Shown here: positions 26,998-36,027 of the stretch, piece after piece
Layout: the number at the start of each line of letters is the position of its first letter
Position numbering within the stretch: position 1 is the first letter of the stretch
Assembly (NCBI GenBank): GCA_963925805.1
Contig: CAWUSE010000002.1
Span: forward strand, 62,001 to 126,000
Length of the DNA: 64,000 bases
Origin: UBA10347 sp905182135
Lineage (GTDB): Bacteria > Actinomycetota > Acidimicrobiia > Acidimicrobiales > UBA10347
Direction of reading: 5' to 3'
Notes under the pieces: generated by a model
Database searches by the model: none
What the model was told of the DNA's origin: nothing
The model's input: only the letters and a program-made list of their open reading frames with translations
Translations under genes and position numbers: made by a program

Positions 26998-28614
26998 TTA
27001 CCGGTGTTCGGCTCGACGCAGTACGAGGAACCAGGACAGCACACCGGACATGGCCACCAGGACAACAGCCATGATTCCGGCCTCGGCCACAAACGATTCT
27101 TCAAATGAACTAAAGATCCTGGTAGTGAGCGTCTGATACCCAATGGGGGCGATCAACAGACTGATTGGCAACTCTTTCATGGTCGATAACAAGACGAGAC
27201 CAACGGCGGCCAGCAGGCCTGGTGCCATCAACGGCAAGTCAATGGTCTTAAAGCGTCGTAGCCGCCCTGCCCCAAGGGTGGCCCCAACATCGTGGAAGCG
27301 GTCAGGGACCGACTGCACCGCGACCAGCGTGATCCCCATCGCAAGCGAACCGAACCGGACAACGTAGGCGAAGATCAGCAGCGCCTTCGAGTCGGAAAAT
27401 AGTTCACCAGCGAACCCAGAACGCAGCGTCCAGAAGCGCAAGGCAAGCGCAATGAGAATGCCAGGAAGCGCAAAACTCCCGATCACAATGGCATGTGAGA
27501 ACGAACCGGAACGGCTGCGATAACGGCCAACCAACAAAGCAATAGGAAGCACCGCCGCCACAGCGGCGAGCGCAGCCAGAACACTGGACTCAAGCGTGTG
27601 GCGGGCAGCTTCGAATACCTTGCCCGCATCGACAGTGAGCGGACGCCCGTCTCGCGTGGCCCGAATGATGCCATCTCCAGCCCAGTCCAGCATGGCGACC
27701 AACGGAGCCCCCACAGCCAGGAGAGCGACGAGCACTACCAGCGCCGCCGACGGCCAGCGCCATGCGCCCAGCCGGTACTGGACCAGGCGGGTAGATCGTG
27801 CCGAACCTGCGCGTGTGCTTGACCGCGTCACTGTCCGTTCGCCGATCACCACAGCGACCGCAAGCAACAGCAACAACAAGCTCAGAGCGAATGCAACCGA
27901 AGGTCGTGCGAGATAGTTCGTGTTGATCGCTCGAGTTAGCGTGTCGTAGCGCATCAGTTGCACAGCGCCAAAGTCGCTGATTGTGTAGAGAAACACCAGA
28001 AGTGTCCCAGCCAGAATGGCACTGGTGATTTGGGGAAGGACAATCCGACGAAACGTCTGCCCGGGGGTATCGCCGAGCACTCGTGCGCTTTCTTCGAGCG
28101 AACCGGCCAAGCGCTGCAGCCGGGCAGCCACTGGCAAATACACATAGGGATAGGTAAAAAGGGTCAGCACCAGCCATGCCCCAAATAGACCCCGCAGTTC
28201 GAACGTGCGCTCGATTCCGATGCTATTCAACAGGTCGTTGGCGAGCCCACCAGGATTGAGCGTTCGGATAAACGCCGCAGCGCCGATGAAAGTCGGAAAC
28301 ACAAGCGGGATCGGAAGCAACGTGCGCCAGAGCCGCCTAAGTGGCACATCGGTGCGGGTTGTGAGCCACGCAAGGGCAGTGCCGATGGCTGCCGATGCCG
28401 CTGATACCAGCACTGCTAACTGCAACGTGCGGCCCAGCGGCGCAAGCGTACGAGACGACCCCAGCAGCCCAATTGGATCAGCGTCAGTGCTGAGGTTGCG
28501 CCACACTACGTACAACCCAGGAAAGGCAAACGCGACCGCGAGAACGACTCCTGCGCCCCGCAGCGCCCAGGGAGCCCGGGCGCCGCTCTGTGTTGTGGCG
28601 GTCGGCACTGTCAC
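26998..28614 (-). CDS. Iron ABC transporter permease (two fused permease domains)
   Basis: The 538-residue protein has about twelve membrane helices in two homologous halves, as in FbpB/SfuB ferric-iron permeases. Each half has a cytoplasmic EAA-type loop: EESARVLGDTPGQTFRRIVL in the first and DVGATLGAGRLRRFKTIDLP in the second. It would form the whole membrane pore for the neighbouring binding protein and ATPase. Its start overlaps the binding-protein stop by four bases (ATGA), so the two are translationally coupled. Confidence 0.93.
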   Translation of the reverse strand: MTVPTATTQSGARAPWALRGAGVVLAVAFAFPGLYVVWRNLSTDADPIGLLGSSRTLAPLGRTLQLAVLVSAASAAIGTALAWLTTRTDVPLRRLWRTLLPIPLVFPTFIGAAAFIRTLNPGGLANDLLNSIGIERTFELRGLFGAWLVLTLFTYPYVYLPVAARLQRLAGSLEESARVLGDTPGQTFRRIVLPQITSAILAGTLLVFLYTISDFGAVQLMRYDTLTRAINTNYLARPSVAFALSLLLLLLAVAVVIGERTVTRSSTRAGSARSTRLVQYRLGAWRWPSAALVVLVALLAVGAPLVAMLDWAGDGIIRATRDGRPLTVDAGKVFEAARHTLESSVLAALAAVAAVLPIALLVGRYRSRSGSFSHAIVIGSFALPGILIALALRFWTLRSGFAGELFSDSKALLIFAYVVRFGSLAMGITLVAVQSVPDRFHDVGATLGAGRLRRFKTIDLPLMAPGLLAAVGLVLLSTMKELPISLLIAPIGYQTLTTRIFSSFEESFVAEAGIMAVVLVAMSGVLSWFLVLRRAEHR

Positions 28615-29696
28615 TGGTTGGCAATACCGCTTGCTTCGATGATTTCGAGCGAGGCTTCCAGCCCGCCACCCAACGCATCAAAGTCGATCGTTGCGGTACC
28701 CGATGCGTTCAGCGGGGGAAGGATGCCGGCTGGTTGAACACCAGTAGCCAACGGGTACTCGAACGTTTCATCGGTGTAGTAACGCTGGACTGGCTCCGAC
28801 AGCAAGTAGCGGATCAGCTCATGGGCTTCGCTGCTGCGGTCGGTGTTCTGGGTGATCGTTGCGGCCGTGATGATCAGCAGCGAACCAATATCGTCGCCAG
28901 CCAGGTCATGGTTGAGCGCACGATGGTCCTCGCCGATCGCAGCTGCCTCTTGATAGTTGTAATAGTGATTCACCAGGCCAAGGTCGACTTCGCCACGGCC
29001 AGCAGCATCCACGATCGATCGGTTATTTGCGTAGTACTTCGCATCGTTGGCGACCATGTCGTTCAACCACTGGGTGGCTACGTCATCGCCCTGTTGGGCA
29101 CGGAACACCGTGAACCAGTCCAGGAACGAACCGTTCGTTCCAGGGATTGCGACTCGACCCCGCCATTCTGGGCCCGTCAACTCGAAGACCGATTCGGGAA
29201 GCTCGTCGGCACTGACTGCGTCGATGTTGTAGACCGCCACCCGCTTACGGCCAGAAAAACCCACCCAATGACCGTCGTCGGAACGGTGCTGGTTCTCCAC
29301 GAGAGACAGCACGTCGGCTTGGAGTTCACCAAGCAGGTCGCGCTGGTTCAGGAACCCGATCGGACCTGGGCTGTTGCTTAGGAAGACGTCGGCGTCGGTG
29401 CGGTCGCCTTCTTCGGCCAAGGTGAGCGCCAGGTTGGTGGCGCTGTCGTATCGCACCGCCGTCTCAATACCTGTTTCGCACTGGAAGGCGCTGAGCACCG
29501 GATCCATCAGGTTTTCGCTTCGGCCTGAGTAGATCGTTACCTGGCGGCCGTCGAGTTCGACGCAGTCACCACCGTAGATATCGCCCGCAACGCCATCCAG
29601 CGATTCAGGGATATTCGAGCCGCCGCAGGCAGCGGCAAAAGCGACTAGTACCAAGGTGGCTGCGAGAAGTCGCAGCGACGGGAGGGGGTGTCTCAT
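28611..29696 (-). CDS. Iron(III) ABC transporter substrate-binding lipoprotein
   Basis: The 361-residue lipoprotein (lipobox AFAAAC, then GGS) is in the FbpA/FutA ferric-binding class: VTIYSGRSENLMDPVLSAFQ, EGDRTDADVFLSNSPGPIGF, and the paired tyrosines of GLVNHYYNYQE that bind Fe(III). YNIDAVSADELPESVFELTG is the usual hinge region. It captures iron outside the membrane and delivers it to the downstream permease. It diverges from the DtxR-like regulator across a 114-bp promoter region. Confidence 0.93.
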   Translation of the reverse strand: MRHPLPSLRLLAATLVLVAFAAACGGSNIPESLDGVAGDIYGGDCVELDGRQVTIYSGRSENLMDPVLSAFQCETGIETAVRYDSATNLALTLAEEGDRTDADVFLSNSPGPIGFLNQRDLLGELQADVLSLVENQHRSDDGHWVGFSGRKRVAVYNIDAVSADELPESVFELTGPEWRGRVAIPGTNGSFLDWFTVFRAQQGDDVATQWLNDMVANDAKYYANNRSIVDAAGRGEVDLGLVNHYYNYQEAAAIGEDHRALNHDLAGDDIGSLLIITAATITQNTDRSSEAHELIRYLLSEPVQRYYTDETFEYPLATGVQPAGILPPLNASGTATIDFDALGGGLEASLEIIEASGIANQ

Positions 29697-29729
29697 GAGG
29701 AGGCACGATAACGAGCTTCTCTCAAAAAG

Positions 29730-29748
29730 TAAAGGGTGCCTAACAAAA
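29730..29748. promoter_or_regulatory. Candidate DtxR/IdeR-type operator in the divergent iron promoter
   Basis: TAAAGGGTGCCTAACAAAA matches the 19-bp actinobacterial IdeR/DtxR consensus (TTAGGTTAGCCTAACCTAA) at about 12 of 19 positions, with GCCTAAC exact. It lies between the binding-protein and regulator genes, where iron-dependent repression of both would be expected. The match is partial. Confidence 0.45.
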
Positions 29749-29810
29749 ATATTCAGACATCCGAACTACGACACCCAGCGCACCCGACATCGTTACGGTA
29801 AGCTTGGCTT

Positions 29811-30488
29811 ATGAGTTACGACTCGACGGAACATCATCCAGCATTCGAGGAGTACACCGAGACCATCTACGAGCTCGCCGAAGACGGCATAACTGTCATC
29901 CAGGCTCGCATTGCGGAACGTCTCGACGTATCTCGACCTGCAGTCTCTGAGATGGTCAGGCGCATGGATGCAGAGGGACTCGTCGTAGTCGACAACAAAG
30001 GCCAGATCCTGCTCACCGACTCGGGCGAGTCGCTGGCAACAACCATCGTCCGGCGCCACCGACTCGCCGAACGCTTCCTGACCGACGTCCTTGATCTGGA
30101 CTGGACAACGGCCCATCACGAGGCTGGCCGCTGGGAACATGTCATCTCCCCCATTGTCGAAACCGCAATGCTGCGTGTGCTTGAGGACCCGACCACGTGC
30201 CCCCACGGAAACCCGATTCCTGGCAGCAACTACACCGAACCGGCGAATGCAGTAGTTCTCGCCAAGGTCGAAGCCGGCAACGACTTCACCGTCATCCGCA
30301 TTCCTGAAGAACTCGAATTCGAGCCCGGGCAACTTGAGTTTCTCGAAAGCTCTGGACTGATGCCTGGCCGCCTCGGAACCATGCTGTCTATCGCCCCCGA
30401 CGGCACCGCCACTGTTCAGGTCGATGGCACACCCGTCGGACTCGGCTCAGCAACCACAAGTCGCATTGTGGTGACAACACCATCATGA
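29811..30488 (+). CDS. DtxR-family metal-dependent transcriptional regulator
   Basis: This 225-residue protein has an N-terminal winged helix (EEYTETIYELAEDGI, ARIAERLDVSRPAVSEMVRR), a dimerisation and metal-binding middle (VRRHRLAERFLTDVL, AHHEAGRWEHVIS, CPHGNPIPG) and a C-terminal SH3/FeoA-like domain. These are the full DtxR/IdeR/MntR features, including the Cys-Pro-His-Gly metal segment. It probably senses Fe(II) or Mn(II) and controls the adjacent iron transporter. Its stop overlaps the ATPase start (ATGA), so regulator and ATPase are cotranscribed. Confidence 0.93.
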   Translation: MSYDSTEHHPAFEEYTETIYELAEDGITVIQARIAERLDVSRPAVSEMVRRMDAEGLVVVDNKGQILLTDSGESLATTIVRRHRLAERFLTDVLDLDWTTAHHEAGRWEHVISPIVETAMLRVLEDPTTCPHGNPIPGSNYTEPANAVVLAKVEAGNDFTVIRIPEELEFEPGQLEFLESSGLMPGRLGTMLSIAPDGTATVQVDGTPVGLGSATTSRIVVTTPS

Positions 30489-31528
30489 CCTTCATGGTCG
30501 ACGCCCCATCGGTGACGGTTAGCGGGGTTCACCACGCATACGAAACAGCGCCCGTACTCCACGATGTCAGCGTTGACATCGCTCCTGGCCAGTCGCTGGC
30601 CTTGCTTGGACCAAGCGGCTGCGGCAAAACCACGCTGCTGCGATTGATCGCTGGCCTCGAACACCCGCTGCATGGCAGCGTCATGATCGGCGACACCTGT
30701 GTAGCAGGCAACGGCCAATGGGTTCCGCCTGAGCGGCGACGTGTCGGCATGGTCTTTCAGGACTGGGCGCTATTCCCTCACCTGGATGTCGAAACCAACG
30801 TGGCCTATGGGCTCCGACGGTCCGACCGTAAAAGTAATCGAGTGAGCGAAGCGCTCGAGCTTGTTGGTCTTAATGACTTGGGCGGTCGCATGCCCGAGAC
30901 ACTCTCTGGAGGCCAGCAACAACGAGTTGCACTGGCCAGGGCATTAGCGCCCCAACCCGCAGTCCTGCTTCTCGACGAACCGTTCTCCAACCTGGATACA
31001 GCGCTTCGCATCGAGGTTCGCACTGATGTGCACCGCCTCCTACATGAGTTGGGAATCACGGCTGTCTTCGTGACCCACGATCAGGAAGAAGCCTTCGTGC
31101 TTGGCGATCAAGTCGCTGTCATGCGCGATGGGCGGATCGTCCAAGTTGACACGCCACAGGGCCTCTACACCGAACCCGCCGATCGGGCTGTGGCCGAATT
31201 TGTTGGGGCTGGATCACTGATTCGGTCAACAGCCGCTAATGGAAAAGCAGAATCTCCGTGTGGTCCGATCAACGTCAGGATCGAGCAAGGTCCTATCGAC
31301 ATACTCTTTCGACCGGAACAACTCACCTTGCTCAACCACGGCGATCTCACTGTCGACCTGGTCGAGTATTACGGCCATGACGTAATGGTTTTCGTTCGTA
31401 CCCAACCAGGTGACGACGGTGCCAGCAACCTGCTTCGGGTGCGCTGCGACCCCAACGCCAATGTGCGCCGGGGCGACAAGGTCGGGCTGTCCTTCACCGG
31501 CGAGACAGCGGTGGCGTTTCCCGCGTAA
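30485..31528 (+). CDS. Iron ABC transporter ATP-binding protein
   Basis: The 347-residue ATPase has Walker A GPSGCGKTTLLR near residue 40, signature LSGGQQQRVALARALAP, Walker B VLLLDEPFSNLD, a Q-loop in FQDWALFPH and an H-loop in FVTHDQEEAF. The C-terminal TOBE-like domain (FRPEQLTLLNHGDLTVDLVE) is typical of FbpC/PotA-type importers. It pairs with the permease and binding protein on the other strand, which otherwise lack an ATPase. It overlaps the DtxR gene by four bases. Confidence 0.93.
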   Translation: MTFMVDAPSVTVSGVHHAYETAPVLHDVSVDIAPGQSLALLGPSGCGKTTLLRLIAGLEHPLHGSVMIGDTCVAGNGQWVPPERRRVGMVFQDWALFPHLDVETNVAYGLRRSDRKSNRVSEALELVGLNDLGGRMPETLSGGQQQRVALARALAPQPAVLLLDEPFSNLDTALRIEVRTDVHRLLHELGITAVFVTHDQEEAFVLGDQVAVMRDGRIVQVDTPQGLYTEPADRAVAEFVGAGSLIRSTAANGKAESPCGPINVRIEQGPIDILFRPEQLTLLNHGDLTVDLVEYYGHDVMVFVRTQPGDDGASNLLRVRCDPNANVRRGDKVGLSFTGETAVAFPA

Positions 31529-31590
31529 ATCGCATCCGTTTTTCAGAGACTTTGACATCACAACTACGCTGTCGTTGTTGGGAAGGTTGC

Positions 31591-32814
31591 ATGATGAACG
31601 AAGAAACGTTGCGACAAGAGGCCGCTGAGTGGTTGTCAAAAAACTGGTCAGGGGAACGTTCCGATGCCTTCATCGAGAAGGTCGTCGACGCTAACCTTGC
31701 CGCCCCAAGTTGGCCCGTCGAATGGTTCGGCCGAGGTGTCTCGCCTGATGCCGGCCAAGTCGTCGCCCAGGAGTTCGCAAAAGTTGGAGCGCCAGGCGCA
31801 GGCCAAGACATCACGAACTTGTGGGCCAACACCGTGCTCGCGTTCGGGTCCGACGCACTGCGTGCCGAACAGATTCGAGACCTGATGCTGGGCCGGACCA
31901 ACATGTGTCTGCTGTACTCAGAGCCAGGAGCCGGGTCCGATCTTGCTGGCATACAAACGAAGGCCGAACGTGATGGCGACGAGTGGGTCATCAACGGCCA
32001 AAAGGTCTGGACGTCGGGCGGCCGCAACGCCGACTTCGCCTTCCTCATTGCTCGCACTGATTGGGACGTACCCAAGCACCGAGGCATTAGCTTCTTCTTC
32101 TTGCCCATGAAGCAACCCGGCGTCGAGGTTCGAGCGCTTCGACAAGCTACCGGTGATTCACGTTTCAATGAGGTATTTCTGACTGACGCCCGCGTCAGCC
32201 AAGCAAATATGCTTGGCGACTTCGGCCAGGGCTGGTCGGTACTGCAAACAGCACTCGCCTATGAACGGGCGGTCATGGGCGAGTCAACTCGGCGGCGTAA
32301 ACAAACAGACACTCAAAAAGCCACCAATGATGCGATGCGGTCGTCTGATGATGAGGCAAGCGCTCCCATCCCTGACCTGTCACTCGTGGATCTGGCCCAA
32401 GAGACAGGGCGCAACGCCGATCCCGTGATCCGACAGCAACTCATGGCCTTACACAGCTTGGTGCAGGTAAATAAGTGGAATGGACAACGAGCCAAGGCGG
32501 AGCTTGAACAGGGCACCTCCTCCTCGATCGTCTCGCTTGGCAAGCTCGCTATGTCGCGTATTTTGCATACGGCTGGCTCGTTGCAGGCCGAGTTACTCGG
32601 AGCCGAAGCCATGATTGGCGGCAACGACTCCCCTCGTTCAGCCGATGCTACCTATGCCATGTTGAATGCCTTTTTCACCTCGATTGGTGGCGGCACAGAT
32701 CAGATCCAACGCAACATCATCGGCGAGCGGGTTCTCGGCCTGCCCCGCGAACCCGAGGTCGATAAGGGTTTACCCTTCCGCCAGGTGCGCAAAGCCTCGG
32801 TTGTCGAACGGTGA
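31591..32814 (+). CDS. Acyl-CoA dehydrogenase family protein
   Basis: The 407-residue FAD-dependent dehydrogenase has the signature LLYSEPGAGSDLAGIQTKAE, NGQKVWTSGGRNADFAFLIA, QTALAYERAVMGE and a C-terminal FFTSIGGGTDQIQRNIIGER. It belongs to the actinobacterial group often encoded in pairs in steroid and branched-acid catabolism, but no second ACAD is next to it, so partner and substrate remain open. GGAAGG seven bases before the ATG at 31591 (MMNEETL) supports that start; the frame is open to 31552. It follows the iron ATPase by about 60 bases but is unlikely to be functionally linked. Confidence 0.92.
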   Translation: MMNEETLRQEAAEWLSKNWSGERSDAFIEKVVDANLAAPSWPVEWFGRGVSPDAGQVVAQEFAKVGAPGAGQDITNLWANTVLAFGSDALRAEQIRDLMLGRTNMCLLYSEPGAGSDLAGIQTKAERDGDEWVINGQKVWTSGGRNADFAFLIARTDWDVPKHRGISFFFLPMKQPGVEVRALRQATGDSRFNEVFLTDARVSQANMLGDFGQGWSVLQTALAYERAVMGESTRRRKQTDTQKATNDAMRSSDDEASAPIPDLSLVDLAQETGRNADPVIRQQLMALHSLVQVNKWNGQRAKAELEQGTSSSIVSLGKLAMSRILHTAGSLQAELLGAEAMIGGNDSPRSADATYAMLNAFFTSIGGGTDQIQRNIIGERVLGLPREPEVDKGLPFRQVRKASVVER

Positions 32815-32819
32815 GTGAT

Positions 32820-33262
32820 CCAGTCTGTTTCCATCTCGGGGTTAACGCGAAATAAAGCGACACCGATTACGCACGATTGCAGCTACTGGCGTCGTTAGCT
32901 GAGTGCAGCACGTGGCCGTGGCCGTGGCCGTGGCCGTGGAACAGACTGACATCGCCCGGTTCGTAGTCCCAGCTAATGATGTCGAAAGAGTCTCGGTTCG
33001 GGTCGTAGCCGGGCTTTGTGGCACTCGACCAACAATTTCAACGATGGGCGATTCGCCGATGAGCCGAAGCTGGTCCAGCGACTTCGCTGCGGGGAGTTAA
33101 TCGACCCGTATTGTTCCATCGACCAGTTCAGCAGCCATCACGTAGTGTTCGGCAATCGCTGCGTCTAGACCGGCGGCGGCCAACCACACCCATTCGCCAG
33201 GCAGTAGCTGCTTGATAAGCACGGCCCCGTCTCGATGGAAGGTGGTGACTTCCTCGTCTGCG
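32820..33262 (-). pseudogene. Phytanoyl-CoA dioxygenase (PhyH) remnant
   Basis: On the minus strand the N-terminal PhyH segment reads EEVTTFHRDGAVLIKQLLPG, then stops at TAA near 33101. A middle piece, SPAAKSLDQLRLIGESP, and a C-terminal piece, FDIISWDYEPGDVSLFHG, lie in other frames. The catalytic core between them, including the HxD iron ligands, is missing. The distal iron-ligand region has become HGHGHGHGHV through a hexamer repeat. The intact paralogue at 59939-60796 shows what has been lost. Confidence 0.75.
32911..32940. repeat. Hexamer tandem repeat inside the PhyH remnant
   Basis: Five head-to-tail copies of CGTGGC (the last with one change) occupy 30 bp. On the minus strand they encode alternating Gly-His. 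The run falls at the position of the PhyH distal histidine (PGDVSLFHG), so it looks like replication slippage in a gene no longer under selection. Confidence 0.9.
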
Positions 33263-33305
33263 ATCTAGCGGAGAGCGGCTGCGGGTATAGCTCAAAGTTT
33301 AAAGG

Positions 33306-34468
33306 TCACTCACTGGAGGCAACAAACTGCTGCAGCTTGAGGGCTGCAGGGATCGCCACCTCGGTCATGCGGTCAAGTAAGCGAGCCATGTCACCGCCAG
33401 TTTTCGAGGCATTACCACGAAGGTCGCTGAACGGATCGAGCCGTGCGGCTGACAGCCATGTTGCAAGATCTTCGTCTTGGCTCCACCGGGCAGCGTTCAT
33501 GCCATTGGCGAGGGCGACGCGCAGCCAGTCGATATCGGTGTTGGGGTGAGGCACTACTGTGGCTAACTCGTTCTGCAGGTCTTCGTCGTCGTAGGCCGCT
33601 TCGACATGGCCAATAAACGCCGCGCTAAATACCTGTTGGGAGGTACGCACTGCTTGCAAGGTGATGCGGTCACTGTCGAACACCGGAAGAACCGGACGTC
33701 GCTCCTGGCCATCGGCGGTGCAATCGATATGCACCGTGCCTGGCGAAGTTGCAATACTCCCGTGCTCCATAACGACCTCAGCTCGACCAATGCGCCTGAC
33801 GCGTCCCATCCGGATCACCGAGGTGATCGATCGAAGCGCTTCGATCTCTGCCTCCGTGACGGTTGCACACCGGTACATGGTCGGTCGCACATTGGGGTCT
33901 TACCATCGCCCACCACCACGTGATGTTCGGCGGGTAGAACACCAGGATGTGCCAGGTCGTTGGGCGGAATACAGATCATGCCTTCAGCCACTGTGAAGTC
34001 AGGCGGCCTCATCGAGGGCACCGTCACGTTCATGTAGGTCGCATCAACAATCGTCGTGGCAGCCACCGTTGTTTCAGCGCCGGTGACCAACGAACGGATG
34101 GTGTCGTTGCCCTCATACTCGCTCATCGAAAAATATTGCACCCGCCCGCTAGGCAAGAAGTCCTGCTGCATGATCTGATCGAAGGAGGTGACGACCTCGG
34201 TGCCCGAAGCCAACTCGTTCAGGCCAGCGTTGAAGCCGACAGAGTCCTTGCGACCCGATCCGAGTTCGCGAGAGTTAACCCGATAGAACGCAGACGGCTG
34301 GTGCAGGCGTACATGCGGGTACGAGGTATTCCAGTGTCCACCGGGTCGACTTCGTCGGTCAACTATTGCCATAGTTGCGTCGGTTTCGGTCGGTAGCGCA
34401 TCGACAAAGGCCATACCCATTGCGCCGGCACCGACTACCAGGTAATCCACCGTCATGTTGTTCGTCAT
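33306..34468 (-). pseudogene. FAD-dependent oxidoreductase, disrupted by internal deletion
   Basis: The N-terminal half from the ATG at 34468 is well preserved: VDYLVVGAGAMGMAFVDALP (FAD Rossmann GxGxxG), RRSRPGGHWNTSYPHVRLHQ, PSAFYRVNSRELGSG, and VVVGDGKTPM, where a second GxGKTGMD nucleotide site is expected. There the frame shifts. The C-terminal half resumes in another frame as VRPTMYRCATVTEAEIEALR and runs to TAA at 33306. Roughly 80 residues appear to be deleted at the junction near 33880. Both halves remain highly protein-like, so the lesion is probably young. Confidence 0.85.
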
Positions 34469-35342
34469 CGAATCTCCACGTCATTACCGTTGCGGTTCCA
34501 GCTTATTAATCTGTGCTGTGCTGTGTCCACGTGCGTCATAGACCCGCGAACGACAGACATCTCATTCAGAAGAGTTACCTTGCGCTGTTAGGCCAGCCGT
34601 CTGTAATCCGCACTTGGTCACAACCGGCCAACAGCTTGCGCTCAACAACAGAGCGAACTGAACAGCGTGTACATACTCGTACCCAACTTTCGTGGCGAAT
34701 TTCTTGGCTCTATCGCAGAAACAACTATCTGTGTTCTGGCCTTTGACGCTCGTTAGTTGGCGATTATCAGTCCCGTTTTGCGGCTGGCCCCACAGTAGTT
34801 TTATCAGGGTGGTGGTCTTGGGGCTGCGGCAGCTGAATCTGGAACATGGCATTAATCTCATGACGAACCGGGCGACCCTGTAGATCGAACATCTCGTTGC
34901 AACCCGTCTGTAGGTCCGAACGACTCGTTCACGGATGAGAAAAGTCGATGCTTTCTGCGGGGAGGAGGAGATGCCGGCCCTGCGAGCAGTCACAATCAAT
35001 AGAAGATGGTGATGAGGGAACAGCACGGTGTCGTCATCTAGTGAACTGGTATGGGCAAGAAACGTATTGGAGGCCTGCTCGCATGCAGGCGCCTCGCTTG
35101 GCCATTTCGACCACATCGGCATACAGCCGCTATCTCGTCGTGGCGACGACCCCCGATCGGGCCGTAACCCGACTCGGCTCACGACGCCGATAGCCACTCA
35201 ATCGATCGAGCCTCGTCTTTATCCTGTGGTGTCCGCCGATATCCAAGCGCCACATGTGGCGGCCCGTGCAGGTTGCCAATATCGAACAGGAACCAGTGGG
35301 CACCTGGGGATGCGGTCTACAAGCGTCTAGAACTACAAGCCT
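34469..35342. other. Long stretch without an intact gene
   Basis: A 211-codon minus-strand open frame (34562-35197) has an unnatural composition and no recognisable motif. Short protein-like minus-strand pieces are visible in shifting frames: RRHDEIAAVC and VEMAKRGACMRAGLQYVSC near 35010-35120, and NEMFDLQGRPVRHEINAMFQ ending at a TGA near 34770. I read the region as debris of one or more genes I cannot identify. Confidence 0.35.
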
Positions 35343-35981
35343 CTAGAAAACAGGGAAGACCTGCGTCGAGCAACGTTCGGAACGGGCAAGCGCATGGATG
35401 ACTGACCAATCTCCGTTTTGCTGACGGGCGATGCCCATCACGATGTCAATGATCTCAGCAGTGATATCTGGTGACAACGCCGGCGTCGGCATTCCAACAC
35501 TGTGCGCAAGGTCATCGATGTGCATGCCGATCTCTATCATGCGGGTTCGACAGAAGTCGTCCAATGTCAGCATGCGATCGCCCAGAGCCCCGACGAGACG
35601 ATCCGCCGACTCGTTCGGCAATCGTTCGGCGAGAAGATCGGCCACTTCTGCAGCCCGATTAGCAACCTGGCCATGGCCTGCGGACGCTTCGTCGGCGGAG
35701 ACCTCCTTGATCCGATCATGGATCGGCGAATCAACAGCCGCATGGAAGTAGGTGACCTTCGTTAGCAGTTCGCTATCGGGCTTCGTCTCGACGTCGGTCC
35801 GGTCGAGGTAGGCCAGGGTCGCGCCGGCCGCTCGGACCAGGTGCGCTGCCAGCGCACCCACCGTCATACCAGCCAATGCGCTCGGCCCGCCCCACTGATC
35901 ACGCACCTGCGGAGAGTTCACCAATGTTGCGGCCACAGCCGACGAATCAATAACCATGCGTCGAACACGAACAGAATCCAT
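35343..35981 (-). CDS. Maleylpyruvate-isomerase-N-terminal-like (DinB-fold) protein
   Basis: The 212-residue protein has the mycothiol-dependent maleylpyruvate isomerase/DinB-type helical core: LAGMTVGALAAHLVRAAGAT near residue 37 and TRMIEIGMHIDDLAHSVGMP near residue 148, whose two histidines with an upstream histidine would bind a metal. It shares layout and ending (PVF) with the 52004-52663 protein. Such proteins use a low-molecular-weight thiol or have lost catalysis; the substrate is unknown. Confidence 0.85.
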   Translation of the reverse strand: MDSVRVRRMVIDSSAVAATLVNSPQVRDQWGGPSALAGMTVGALAAHLVRAAGATLAYLDRTDVETKPDSELLTKVTYFHAAVDSPIHDRIKEVSADEASAGHGQVANRAAEVADLLAERLPNESADRLVGALGDRMLTLDDFCRTRMIEIGMHIDDLAHSVGMPTPALSPDITAEIIDIVMGIARQQNGDWSVIHALARSERCSTQVFPVF

Positions 35982-36027
35982 GACCCGGGTTTACACCACC
36001 ACCCGCACGAACCGGTAAAACTCTCCT

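Noticed and set aside
34562..35197. 211-codon minus-strand gene
   Set aside because: Composition is unnatural (many Arg, Ser, Thr, Cys), with no motif; adjacent frames hold short protein-like pieces that suggest debris.
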